DNA from: DATDCV01 sp036524155 | Lineage (GTDB): Bacteria; Verrucomicrobiota; Verrucomicrobiia; Limisphaerales; UBA8199 | Assembly (NCBI GenBank): GCA_036524155.1 | Contig: DATDCV010000260.1 | Coordinates: 1 to 28,963, forward strand | Direction of reading: 5' to 3' | Length of the DNA: 28,963 bases | Shown: positions 1 through 7,151 of the stretch, piece by piece | Position numbering within the stretch: the first letter of the stretch is position 1 | How the letters are laid out: each line of letters starts with the position of its first letter | The notes under the pieces: generated by a model | The model's input: the letters and a program-made list of their open reading frames with translations, nothing else | What the model was told of the DNA's origin: nothing | Databases searched by the model: none | Position numbers and translations under genes: made by a program

Positions 1-55
1 CACCGCGTCCCATTCTCGCTAAAACAGGTGTTGGGGACGCGGTGGAACGCGTCCC
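1..55. repeat. GC-rich three-arm hairpin repeat
   Basis: Three mutually complementary segments lie here. CACCGCGTCCC (1-11) pairs perfectly with GGGACGCGGTG (34-44, 22-base loop). GGGACGCG (34-41) can instead pair with CGCGTCCC (48-55, 6-base loop). The middle arm can therefore form only one of two hairpins at a time. The core differs from the GCSGACT palindromes elsewhere in the window, so this is probably a separate repeat family. It lies downstream of the stop of the hemerythrin-like gene (117, minus strand). The rest of 1-116 shows no gene. The window edge may cut the element. Confidence 0.6.
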
Positions 56-116
56 TACCGCGCTTGACTGAGGGGTTACCGGCCGAGGAGTGCCGAAGTC
101 GACTGCACTGAGGTGT

Positions 117-557
117 TTAGTTGATAGTCCCCTTCCGCCCCAGCCAACTGCGTCCGAGCGCCTCGAGACTTTCCGGCTTGAGAGTCTTTTCCAGCAGGGG
201 GAACACCTCTCGTTCCTCGAGCTGGAAATGTTCGCGGGAAGCGGCGATGGCGGCCTTCAGCAGGCGGCGTCCTTCGGAGCAATTCCCGGTTTCATGGACC
301 TTCATCAGCCGCTCGTCGATTTCCTTGTGTTCGTGGTGCATGCGCTCGAGTTTTCCCTTGTGGGCCAGCGCGTGGTCGAGCGCGAGGTAAGCCAGGTTGT
401 TTTCGTCGAGCGCGTGGGGTTGCAGGATGCGGGTAATAATGCCAGCCATGGTCTGGAGCTCGGAGGGGGTCGTCAAACTCGGCAGGACGCGTTCGATCTC
501 GTCGAACACGCCGAGGTAGATGGCGTGCTCAGCTATGAGGGCATCAGTAATCTTCAT
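117..557 (-). CDS. hemerythrin HHE-domain protein
   Basis: A 146-residue, probably cytoplasmic protein that looks like a complete single hemerythrin/HHE cation-binding four-helix bundle. Likely di-iron ligands are spaced as expected: His11 in the first helix, His48 and Glu52 in the second, the HHEH cluster at 74-77, and His110 with Glu114/Glu115 in the last helix. Family members bind O2, NO or iron and often act in oxidative or nitrosative stress; the specific role here is unknown. The frame stays open upstream to 866, but that extension runs through a palindromic repeat and is rich in Arg/Pro/Ser with no domain, so the ATG at 557, just before the first helix, is taken as the start. The gene is divergent from lpxK, with 250 bases between them. 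Confidence 0.85.
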   Translation of the reverse strand: MKITDALIAEHAIYLGVFDEIERVLPSLTTPSELQTMAGIITRILQPHALDENNLAYLALDHALAHKGKLERMHHEHKEIDERLMKVHETGNCSEGRRLLKAAIAASREHFQLEEREVFPLLEKTLKPESLEALGRSWLGRKGTIN

Positions 558-660
558 GTCGATATTAGTTTTGCGTGAGTGAGAGGGCGCCGCAAGTGGA
601 AACGACCACCGATCGTAACCCCCGCAGTCATTTGTGCAGGCCGGCCGTCGGGGCGTGGTC

Positions 661-728
661 GGCGCGCGGACTTCAGTCCGCAGCAACGCACGAAGGCGGC
701 CATTGCTGCGGACTGAAGTCCGCGCGCC
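661..728. repeat. perfect 26-bp inverted repeat, REP-like pair
   Basis: Bases 661-686 are the exact reverse complement of 703-728, with a 16-base loop, so the element can form a 26-bp perfect hairpin. Each arm also contains its own small palindrome: GCGGACT-TC-AGTCCGC in the left arm and GCGGACT-GA-AGTCCGC in the right. It fills the middle of the 558-807 gap between the divergent hemerythrin-like gene and lpxK. The remainder of that gap shows no gene and no convincing promoter. The same core recurs near 5505-5626, 9950-10009 and 19918-20003. Confidence 0.9.
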
Positions 729-807
729 GGATGCCTGGCGCCCCGCAACTGATCCATCACCACCAATCTCTTGCCCTGGGGTACCGCACTTGGCAGATTT
801 GAGAGAC

Positions 808-1980
808 ATGCGTGAGCGGTTTCGAGCATGGATGGAGAACAGCCAGACCTTTGCGCTGGAGGTCATCCTGGAAGAGCGGCGCGGCGCGCGGGCGGCGATG
901 CTGCGGGCCGCGTTGTATGGCTGCTCGAAGCTGTTTCAAGTGGCGGTGATCGCGCGGCGTTTTCTTTACAATCGGCGCATTCTGCGGGATTCGACGCTGG
1001 GGGTGCAGGTGATCGCGATCGGGAATCTCACCGTGGGCGGGACGGGCAAGACGCCAGTCGTCGAGAAATTCGCCCGGGAGCTGAAAGATCAAGGGCGGAA
1101 CGTCGCGATCCTCTCGCGCGGGTATCGCTCCAAACCGGTTCCCTTCCACCAATGGGCGGTCAAAAAGGCGCTCTTTCGAGACGACACGACGCCGCCGCGT
1201 GTGGTGTCCGACGGCCGGTCGCTGTTGCTGGATTCAGAAATGGCCGGGGACGAGCCGTATATGCTGGCTTCCAATCTGCGGGACGTGGTCGTGCTGGTGG
1301 ACAAGGATCGCGTGAAGAGTGGCCGTTATGCGATCGAGAAGTTCGGATGCGACACGTTGCTGCTCGACGACGGGTTCCAGTACTGGAAGCTGCGTGGGAG
1401 GCGGCAGGACATTGTGTTGATCGACCGCCAGCAGCCCTTCGGGAACGAACGGCTGCTGCCCCGCGGCACTTTGCGCGAACCGCCCTCGCACCTGGCACGG
1501 GCCAGCACGATTTTCATCACCAAAAGCGACGGTAACACCGCCGAGCTGCGGCGGCGTATTGCGCAGGTGAACCCCGGCGCGGGCATCATCGAGTGCATCC
1601 ACCATCCGCTCTATCTCGAGGACGTGTTCACGGGGCGGCGAGTGGGCATCGAATTTTTGAAGGATCGCAAGATCGCGTCGTTGAGCGGGATCGCCCAGCC
1701 TGAAAGCTTTGAAGAGAGCCTGGTGAACCTGGGCGCCGAGCTGGTGTACGCGAAGCGGTTTGCGGACCACCACCGTTTTTCGCAGCAGGAAATCCTCAAC
1801 GTGATCAACCGGAGCAAGAAACGGCAGGCCGACACCATCGTGACGACGCAAAAAGACGCGGTCCGGTTCCCCAAGATCGACCGGCGGGATTTGCCGATCT
1901 ACTTTATGCGGGTCGAGATTAAGATCCTGAGCGGGGCCAACGATTTCCAGGATTGCGTGCGCAAGATTTGCTTCCGCTAA
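808..1980 (+). CDS. lpxK: tetraacyldisaccharide 4'-kinase (lipid A)
   Basis: LpxK phosphorylates the 4' position of the tetraacyldisaccharide-1-phosphate precursor of lipid A at the inner face of the cytoplasmic membrane, using ATP. The 390-residue product has the LpxK N-terminus: a hydrophobic/basic membrane-associated segment, then the P-loop GNLTVGGTGKTP at residues 72-83 and SRGY shortly after. DDGFQYWKL and the RLLPRGTLREP block are also family-typical, as is a TTQKDAVR segment near the C-terminus. The frame is open from 634, but that stretch crosses the 661-728 inverted repeat; the ATG at 808, with GAGAG just upstream, gives the normal family length. The stop is 3 bases before the next gene, so lpxK, the acyltransferase and the heptosyltransferase form an operon for lipid A and core assembly. 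Confidence 0.95.
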   Translation: MRERFRAWMENSQTFALEVILEERRGARAAMLRAALYGCSKLFQVAVIARRFLYNRRILRDSTLGVQVIAIGNLTVGGTGKTPVVEKFARELKDQGRNVAILSRGYRSKPVPFHQWAVKKALFRDDTTPPRVVSDGRSLLLDSEMAGDEPYMLASNLRDVVVLVDKDRVKSGRYAIEKFGCDTLLLDDGFQYWKLRGRRQDIVLIDRQQPFGNERLLPRGTLREPPSHLARASTIFITKSDGNTAELRRRIAQVNPGAGIIECIHHPLYLEDVFTGRRVGIEFLKDRKIASLSGIAQPESFEESLVNLGAELVYAKRFADHHRFSQQEILNVINRSKKRQADTIVTTQKDAVRFPKIDRRDLPIYFMRVEIKILSGANDFQDCVRKICFR

Positions 1981-1983
1981 GCG

Positions 1984-2964
1984 ATGGACGCGTTTCTCTA
2001 TACCGTGGCACGGCTGCTGATCGGGCTGTTGCAGAAGCTGCCGCTCCGGTGGGTCGCCCGTGTAGGCCGCGCCGGCGGCGCGCTGGCTTTTTGGCTCGAT
2101 GGGCGGCACCGGAGAGTGGCGCTGGCCAATCTCGCGCTGTGCTTTGAAGGGGAGAAGTCGCCGGGGGAAATCAGGGCGCTGGCGCGGGAGAATTTCCGCC
2201 GGATTGGGGAGAACTTCGCCTGCGCGGTGAAGACGGCGGCGATGAGCGCGGAGCAGCTTCGGCCGCACGTGGAATTCATCACGCCGGCGCTGCCGCCGCC
2301 GCGCGCCGGGGAGCGGCCGGAGAAGACAGTGGCCGCAATTGGGCATTTTGGGAACTTCGAGCTTTACGCGCGGTTCGGGCAATTTGCGCCCGGCTATACC
2401 ACCGCCACCACCTACCGCGGCCTGCGCCAAGCATCCTTAAACCGGCTGCTGCAGACGATGCGGACCAAGTCCGGCTGTCTTTTTTTTGAGCGCCGATTCG
2501 AGACGGCGGAGCTGAAATCGTACATGAACCAGCCCGGGGTGATCCTGGGCCTGCTGGCCGACCAGCACGGCGGCCCCCGCGGCCTGCGGCTGCCGTTCCT
2601 TGGGACCGAATGCTCGACCTCGGCCGCGCCCGCGCTGTTTGCTTTGAGATATGCCTGTAGGCTCTGCGTCGGCATCTGTTATCGGGTCGGCCTGGCGCGC
2701 TGGCGCATCGAGGCCCGGACCGAGGTCCCGACCCACCAGGAGGGGCGGCCTCGCCCGGTTATGGCAATCATGGAGGACGTGAACCACGCCTTCGAGGCCG
2801 CGATTCGCCAGGATCCCGCCAACTGGTTCTGGGTTCACAACCGGTGGAAGGGCCGGTTGGGCCAGGCTGGCGCCGGCGAAAGCCGGGACTCCACGTCCGC
2901 CCAACAACTCAGCCAGCCCGAGGCCGCAGTCGGACCGGCCCCGGCCGGGCCGCCAGAGAAATAG
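1984..2964 (+). CDS. LpxL/HtrB-type lipid A acyltransferase
   Basis: A 326-residue member of the lysophospholipid acyltransferase group that includes LpxL/LpxM (lauroyl/myristoyl-Kdo2-lipid A acyltransferases). The N-terminus has a hydrophobic membrane-associated segment (about residues 4-38). The catalytic H-X4-E motif is seen as HFGNFE at residues 121-126. LGLLADQHGG downstream matches the family's second conserved block, and the FWVHNRWKGR segment is the usual C-terminal signature. A Pro/Ala-rich tail of about 35 residues follows and is probably dispensable. It starts 3 bases after lpxK and ends 9 bases before the heptosyltransferase. Which acyl chain it transfers, and to which position, cannot be read from sequence, so no gene symbol is given. 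Confidence 0.88.
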   Translation: MDAFLYTVARLLIGLLQKLPLRWVARVGRAGGALAFWLDGRHRRVALANLALCFEGEKSPGEIRALARENFRRIGENFACAVKTAAMSAEQLRPHVEFITPALPPPRAGERPEKTVAAIGHFGNFELYARFGQFAPGYTTATTYRGLRQASLNRLLQTMRTKSGCLFFERRFETAELKSYMNQPGVILGLLADQHGGPRGLRLPFLGTECSTSAAPALFALRYACRLCVGICYRVGLARWRIEARTEVPTHQEGRPRPVMAIMEDVNHAFEAAIRQDPANWFWVHNRWKGRLGQAGAGESRDSTSAQQLSQPEAAVGPAPAGPPEK

Positions 2965-2973
2965 ACCAACCGG

Positions 2974-4164
2974 GTGTCGGGTATGCCTGACGACAATTCA
3001 TCTGCCGTTCTCGAACCGCGCCGGATCCTGGTGCGTGGTGTCAACTGGCTCGGCGACGCGGTAATGACGCTCCCGGCGTTAGCGCGGCTGCGACAACGTT
3101 TCCCGGATGCCAGCATCACACTCTTTACGAGCGAGAAGTTGGCGGACCTATGGAGCGCCTGCCGCAGCATTGACGGAGTTCTGACTTTCGTTCCGGGCGA
3201 AGGTGCGTTCCCGGCCGGCCGCCGGCTGCGCGCCGGCTCCTTCGACACCGCGCTGGTGCTGCCCAACTCGCCGCGGTCCGCACTGGAAGTCTGGCTGGCC
3301 GGCATTGGTCGGCGAATTGGCTTTGCGCGTCCCTGGCGAAACTTTTTTTTGACGGACGCAATCAGGCCGCGGCCGGGGCACCTTTCGATGCACAAGCGGA
3401 GTGCTGGCGAGGTCCAACGGCTAATCCGCACCGGAGCATTGGCCGGACCACCCGCCCGGGGCGACCTCGCAGGCACCGCCAGGACTCACCAACTGCACGA
3501 GTATCTTCACCTGGCTGCTGTTCTGGGGGCGGATCCGGAGCCACTCTCCCCGCGCCTTGAACTCAAAACGGCAGACGTGGAGGCCGCGCGGACAGAGCTT
3601 AGGGAACGCCTGGCGGGAGCACGTGGCGAGCCGGTGGCGCGCTCCGCAACCGTGTTCCTGGGCATGAGCGCCTCGGCGGCCTACGGTCCGGCCAAGCGCT
3701 GGCCGGCCGACCGATTTGCTTCGGTCGCGCGGGAGGTCTCGCGGCGGATGAAGGACGTCGCATGGCTCGGGTTTGGGGACACACGTGACCGGGATGCCTG
3801 CGAACAGATTGCCGCTCAGGCGAAAGCCCGGTTCATCAACCTCGCCGGCACAACTTCGTTGCGCGGTTTGATGCGGTTTCTGGCAGTGTCGAAGGTCCTA
3901 TTGACCAACGACAGCGGGCCGATGCACGTCGCCGCTGCGCTCGGAACGCCGGTTGTCGCTCTGTTCGGCAGTACCTCGCCCGCACTCACCGGGCCGGGGC
4001 TCCCCGGCGACCCACGCCACCATTTGCTCTCGTCGCCGCCCCCTTGCTCGCCGTGTTTCCGCCGAAACTGTCCGGTCGACCTTCGCTGCCTGACCGGCAT
4101 CACAGTTGAGCGGGTTCTCAACGCTGTCCTGGACTGCTTCGCTCATACCATCCGCGATGCTTGA
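2974..4164 (+). CDS. waaF: LPS heptosyltransferase II-like (GT9)
   Basis: A GT9 glycosyltransferase of about 396 residues that transfers L-glycero-D-manno-heptose from an ADP-heptose donor to the LPS inner core at the cytoplasmic membrane. The N-terminal acceptor-side motif VRGVNWLGDAVMTLPAL is typical of WaaF. The donor-binding domain has NDSGPMHVAAALG (from residue 312) followed by ALFGSTSP and the TGP segment. The C-terminal Cys-rich stretch (PPCSPCFRRNC) is also characteristic of WaaF-like enzymes. The start could be GTG 2974 or ATG 2983; neither has a clear ribosome site. It is the third gene of the lpxK operon, which supports an LPS role. WaaF rather than WaaC/WaaQ is an inference from these motifs. 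Confidence 0.88.
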   Translation: MSGMPDDNSSAVLEPRRILVRGVNWLGDAVMTLPALARLRQRFPDASITLFTSEKLADLWSACRSIDGVLTFVPGEGAFPAGRRLRAGSFDTALVLPNSPRSALEVWLAGIGRRIGFARPWRNFFLTDAIRPRPGHLSMHKRSAGEVQRLIRTGALAGPPARGDLAGTARTHQLHEYLHLAAVLGADPEPLSPRLELKTADVEAARTELRERLAGARGEPVARSATVFLGMSASAAYGPAKRWPADRFASVAREVSRRMKDVAWLGFGDTRDRDACEQIAAQAKARFINLAGTTSLRGLMRFLAVSKVLLTNDSGPMHVAAALGTPVVALFGSTSPALTGPGLPGDPRHHLLSSPPPCSPCFRRNCPVDLRCLTGITVERVLNAVLDCFAHTIRDA

Positions 4165-4418
4165 GCAGGAGGCGCAGAGGCCGGGATTTCGGGAGAGCGC
4201 ATTGCCCGCGAGGGGAAGGGGCTCGCCACAACCGAGGCATACTGGCGTATCCATGATAGCAGGAAGGTAAAGCATGATTACGCTTTCTGCAACGGACTAT
4301 TACATATGATAATTGCTGCGAGCCAAGTGTTTGGCGCGCAACTAATTGGCGTCGTCCACTGGACGTCGCGTCGGCATTCCGTTCTTTCCTAGGCTCCGCG
4401 GCGGCCTAATATCGGGTC

Positions 4419-5468
4419 ATGGTAAAACACAATCGGAGCCGCCACTTTGCGAGTGACAACTACGCGGGCATCTGCCCGGAAGCTTTTGCCGCGATGGTGG
4501 AGGCCAACCAGGGCCACGAGGTGAGCTACGGGAACGACTCCTGGACCGAGAAAGCCGCGAACCTGCTGCGCGAGGTATTCGAGACGGATTGTGAGGTGTA
4601 TTTCGTATTTAACGGCACCTCGGCGAACTCGCTCTCACTGGCTTCGTTGTGCCAGTCCTACCACAGCATCCTGTGCCACGAGTTTGCGCACGTGGAAGGC
4701 TCGGAATGCGGGGCGCCGGAGTTTTTCGCGAACGGGACAAAAGTGCTGTTGCTGCCGGGAGGGGCGGGGAAGGTGGATCCCAAATCGATCGAGCGGGCGG
4801 TCAACAAGCGCACCGACATCCACTACCCGAAGCCGCGGGCGCTGAGCCTGACGCAGGTGACGGAAGTGGGGACGGCGTATTCCCTGCAGGAGCTGGGTGA
4901 GCTGGCGGCTGTGGCGCGGCATTTCGGGTTGAAGATGCAAATGGACGGCGCCCGTTTTGCCAACGCAGTGGTGTCGCTCGGGGTAACGCCGAAGGAGATC
5001 ACGTGGAAGGCGGGAGTGGACGTGTTGTGTTTTGGCGGCACGAAAAATGGCCTGGCGGTTGGTGAGGCGGTTGTGTTTTTCGACCGGGAGCTGGCAAGAG
5101 AGTTCGATTACCGGTGCAAACAAGGTGGGCAACTGGCGTCCAAGATGAGGTTTCTGTCCGCGCCCTGGGTTGGTGTGCTGAGGGACGGCGCCTGGCTCCG
5201 ACATGCGAGGCACTCGAATGAGATGGCCCGGCGGCTGGCTAACGGGATTAGCGGGGTGCCCGGCGTGAAGATCTCCTACGCCGTGGACAGCAATGGGGTC
5301 TTCGCCCGCATCCCGGACAGGCTGGCGGCGGCGATGCACGAGCGCGGTTGGAAGTTCTACACGCACGTCGGTGGCTGGGAAGAATCGCGCCTGATGTGCA
5401 GTTGGGACACCACCCCGGAGGACGTGGATGAATTTGCGGCGGACTTGAAGGAGTTGGCCGCGAAGTGA
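4419..5468 (+). CDS. ltaE: low-specificity L-threonine aldolase
   Basis: A PLP-dependent fold-type I enzyme that cleaves L-threonine or L-allo-threonine to glycine and acetaldehyde in the cytoplasm. The 349-residue protein has the family N-terminus (FASDNYAGICPEAF) and the VFNGTSANSLSL cofactor-binding segment. HEFAHVEGSECGAPEF and QMDGARFANA contain the Asp and Arg expected to contact PLP. The Schiff-base lysine is Lys209 in CFGGTKNGL. Length and motif order match a complete enzyme. There is no strong ribosome site. The upstream gap (4165-4418) holds an AT-rich patch with TATGAT at 4305-4310 that could be a -10 box, but no good -35 accompanies it. Anti-Phe/Ser-type relatives share this fold, so the exact substrate preference is uncertain. 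Confidence 0.9.
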   Translation: MVKHNRSRHFASDNYAGICPEAFAAMVEANQGHEVSYGNDSWTEKAANLLREVFETDCEVYFVFNGTSANSLSLASLCQSYHSILCHEFAHVEGSECGAPEFFANGTKVLLLPGGAGKVDPKSIERAVNKRTDIHYPKPRALSLTQVTEVGTAYSLQELGELAAVARHFGLKMQMDGARFANAVVSLGVTPKEITWKAGVDVLCFGGTKNGLAVGEAVVFFDRELAREFDYRCKQGGQLASKMRFLSAPWVGVLRDGAWLRHARHSNEMARRLANGISGVPGVKISYAVDSNGVFARIPDRLAAAMHERGWKFYTHVGGWEESRLMCSWDTTPEDVDEFAADLKELAAK

Positions 5469-5504
5469 TTCCGGACGGCTAAAGCGTGACGAAGCATGCG
5501 GCGC

Positions 5505-5644
5505 GCCGACTTGCAGTCGGCTTGGAAGGTGGACATGGCAGCGTGTCCATTGCCCGAACAGGATGTAAGCCGACTACAAGTCGGCGCTCCGACTCCTGAA
5601 CGGGATGTAAGCCGACTGCAAGTCGGAGTTCCGGCTCCTGCACT
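5505..5644. repeat. tandem REP-like palindromes with a 42-bp direct repeat
   Basis: Three 7-3-7 palindromes occur in sequence: GCCGACT-TGC-AGTCGGC (5505-5521), GCCGACT-ACA-AGTCGGC (5569-5585) and GCCGACT-GCA-AGTCGG (5611-5626). The second and third belong to a direct repeat of exactly 42 bases (5561-5602 and 5603-5644) that differs at only a few positions and includes the flanking GGATGTAA and CTCCTG segments. The cluster sits between the convergent 3' ends of threonine aldolase and the GH39-like gene, the usual home of bacterial REP elements. No T-run follows the hairpins, so they are not classical terminators. Confidence 0.85.
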
Positions 5645-5667
5645 GGACTTGGGTCTTCGGACACGTT

Positions 5668-7086
5668 CTAGGGATTTATCTCCACAAGCGCGACTCCCGG
5701 GGCGGGCAGATCGATTTGCAGCTTTTTGTCACTGCCGATTCTGCCTTGCGCCGTCTCCTGCCAGGACCGTTGCGAGTCAATAGTCCACACGTGGTAGCCG
5801 GAAAGGGTCTCCGCCCCCGCCAGCGACAGTTGGAGCGTTGTCGCATCGGAGTGGAAATTGCTCAAGAGCACGGCCGCCCGGCGTCCGTCGTTTTGCTTTG
5901 CCGCCAGCGCAGCCAGTTTTCCGGGAATAGGACCCTCGATGGGCACTCGCCAATCCAGCCGCGCCAGGTTGCTGAACGCGCGAAGGGCGTAGAAGACCTT
6001 ATTGGGGCCGCCATATTCGTCAAAGATCCCGAATGCTCCGAGTTCCCCATGGTAGAAGTTGGAGACGTCCAGGGGCGCGGCCTGCAATTCGATCAAAGCC
6101 ACTGCGACAAAGGCCGCCCCTTCGGCGCCGGACATGCGTTCGTAGAACCGGCGCCGGAATTCCGGGCTCGCGGACTTTGAGAACGCATCCCAACTGTCTC
6201 CCGGGAGGTAATTCCACTCGTTGAGATGGCTCTCGGTGGCGACGAACCCGGCGGCGTCGAGCAACCCGCGAATCGCCCGCGCTCGCGTGACCAACTCTCC
6301 CGGGTCGGCCGTGTAGCAATGCCAGGAGAAGAAATCCAGCGGCACCGAATCGCGGCGACAGGAAGCCAGGAAGTTGGTGACAAACCCGGCCGGAACAAAC
6401 CGGCCGTTGTCGAAGCGGCCGGGATAGCCAGTTGCGGGACCGCCGACTTTGAGGTCGGGGAAGCGTTGCTTGATGGACCGCGCGGCGGTCCGGTAAAGCC
6501 GGAGGTAATCGTCGTCTGACCCGCTCCACATGGTGGGCCGGTTTTCCGGCTCATTCCAGATCTCCCAGTAACGGATGTTATAGCGGACACCGGCGGCCCA
6601 GCCTTCGTTGTAATGACGGATGACGCCGAGGCAAACGGCAGCCCAGCGGTCGGGATCCCGGGGCGGGTGGACGAAACGTTTGACGGGCCAATGCTCGATG
6701 CTCTCACCGAGGCGAAAAACGATTGCGGCGCCGGTCTGACGGATCGCGGCGAGGTATGAGTCCGTGAGCAGCCAATCATAGCTGTCCGGGTTCGCCGGGT
6801 CGGCGGCGGGATCGCGAAAGAGGGAGTGGAGATCGACCACGTCGGAGAACGGCCATTGGCAATCGTGCAGCCGAGTGAGTGGGGGCGCGAGTTCGCGCCA
6901 GCGGTCCGTGAGGTCAATGAGCCCGCCAGCCGCCAGCGGCCCTTTGTTGAGGCCGTGCAACCGGCGCACCGGGCCGTTGGTGCGGCTGAAATCCACACGC
7001 AAAGACGCCGGGTCGGCGGCAGCGGCCGAAATTGACAGCACGAGAGCCCATGCCAGGACGTTCAGGTTCACCGGAAACAATCTCAC
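5668..7086 (-). CDS. secreted GH39-like glycoside hydrolase
   Basis: A 472-residue protein with an N-terminal signal peptide (hydrophobic residues about 8-23, Ala-rich cleavage region), so exported. It has a TIM-barrel clan A glycosidase pattern, closest to GH39 (beta-xylosidase/iduronidase type). RLHDCQWPF is near the first strands, YWEIWNEPEN contains the acid/base Glu179, and ESHLNEWNYL contains the likely nucleophile Glu290. HCYT (from 256) adds a substrate-site His. A beta-sandwich-like C-terminal region follows (about 395-472), as in GH39 enzymes. The substrate cannot be assigned: a xylan-like, uronic-acid or own-surface glycan is possible. It is divergent from the secreted protein at 7152 (65 bases apart), suggesting co-regulation. 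GH5/GH30-like assignment is the main alternative. Confidence 0.78.
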   Translation of the reverse strand: MRLFPVNLNVLAWALVLSISAAAADPASLRVDFSRTNGPVRRLHGLNKGPLAAGGLIDLTDRWRELAPPLTRLHDCQWPFSDVVDLHSLFRDPAADPANPDSYDWLLTDSYLAAIRQTGAAIVFRLGESIEHWPVKRFVHPPRDPDRWAAVCLGVIRHYNEGWAAGVRYNIRYWEIWNEPENRPTMWSGSDDDYLRLYRTAARSIKQRFPDLKVGGPATGYPGRFDNGRFVPAGFVTNFLASCRRDSVPLDFFSWHCYTADPGELVTRARAIRGLLDAAGFVATESHLNEWNYLPGDSWDAFSKSASPEFRRRFYERMSGAEGAAFVAVALIELQAAPLDVSNFYHGELGAFGIFDEYGGPNKVFYALRAFSNLARLDWRVPIEGPIPGKLAALAAKQNDGRRAAVLLSNFHSDATTLQLSLAGAETLSGYHVWTIDSQRSWQETAQGRIGSDKKLQIDLPAPGVALVEINP

Positions 7087-7094
7087 GTTTATGA

Positions 7095-7123
7095 TTTCGG
7101 GTTTCAGATTTCGGACTTATACT
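7095..7123 (+). promoter_or_regulatory. possible promoter in the divergent gap
   Basis: TATACT at 7118-7123 matches a -10 box at 5 of 6 positions and lies 28 bases before the ATG at 7152. The hexamer 17 bases upstream (TTTCGG, 7095-7100) matches a -35 box poorly. Read on the other strand, the same core gives TATAAG about 30 bases before the GH39-like start, so one AT-rich core could serve both directions. Confidence 0.25.
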
Positions 7124-7151
7124 CGCGGCCAGCAAGAAACGAAAACACCAA

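Noticed and set aside
558..866. N-terminal extension of the hemerythrin-like protein
   Set aside because: It runs through the 661-728 inverted repeat and into the lpxK coding region, with no domain content.
1234..2430. Minus strand ORF of 398 codons
   Set aside because: It lies across lpxK and the acyltransferase, both with clear motifs; its product is Arg/Pro/His-rich, typical of antisense frames in GC-rich DNA.
5561..5644. Possible CRISPR from two direct repeats
   Set aside because: Only two units, directly adjacent with no spacer, and no cas genes in the window; better explained as tandem REP-like units.
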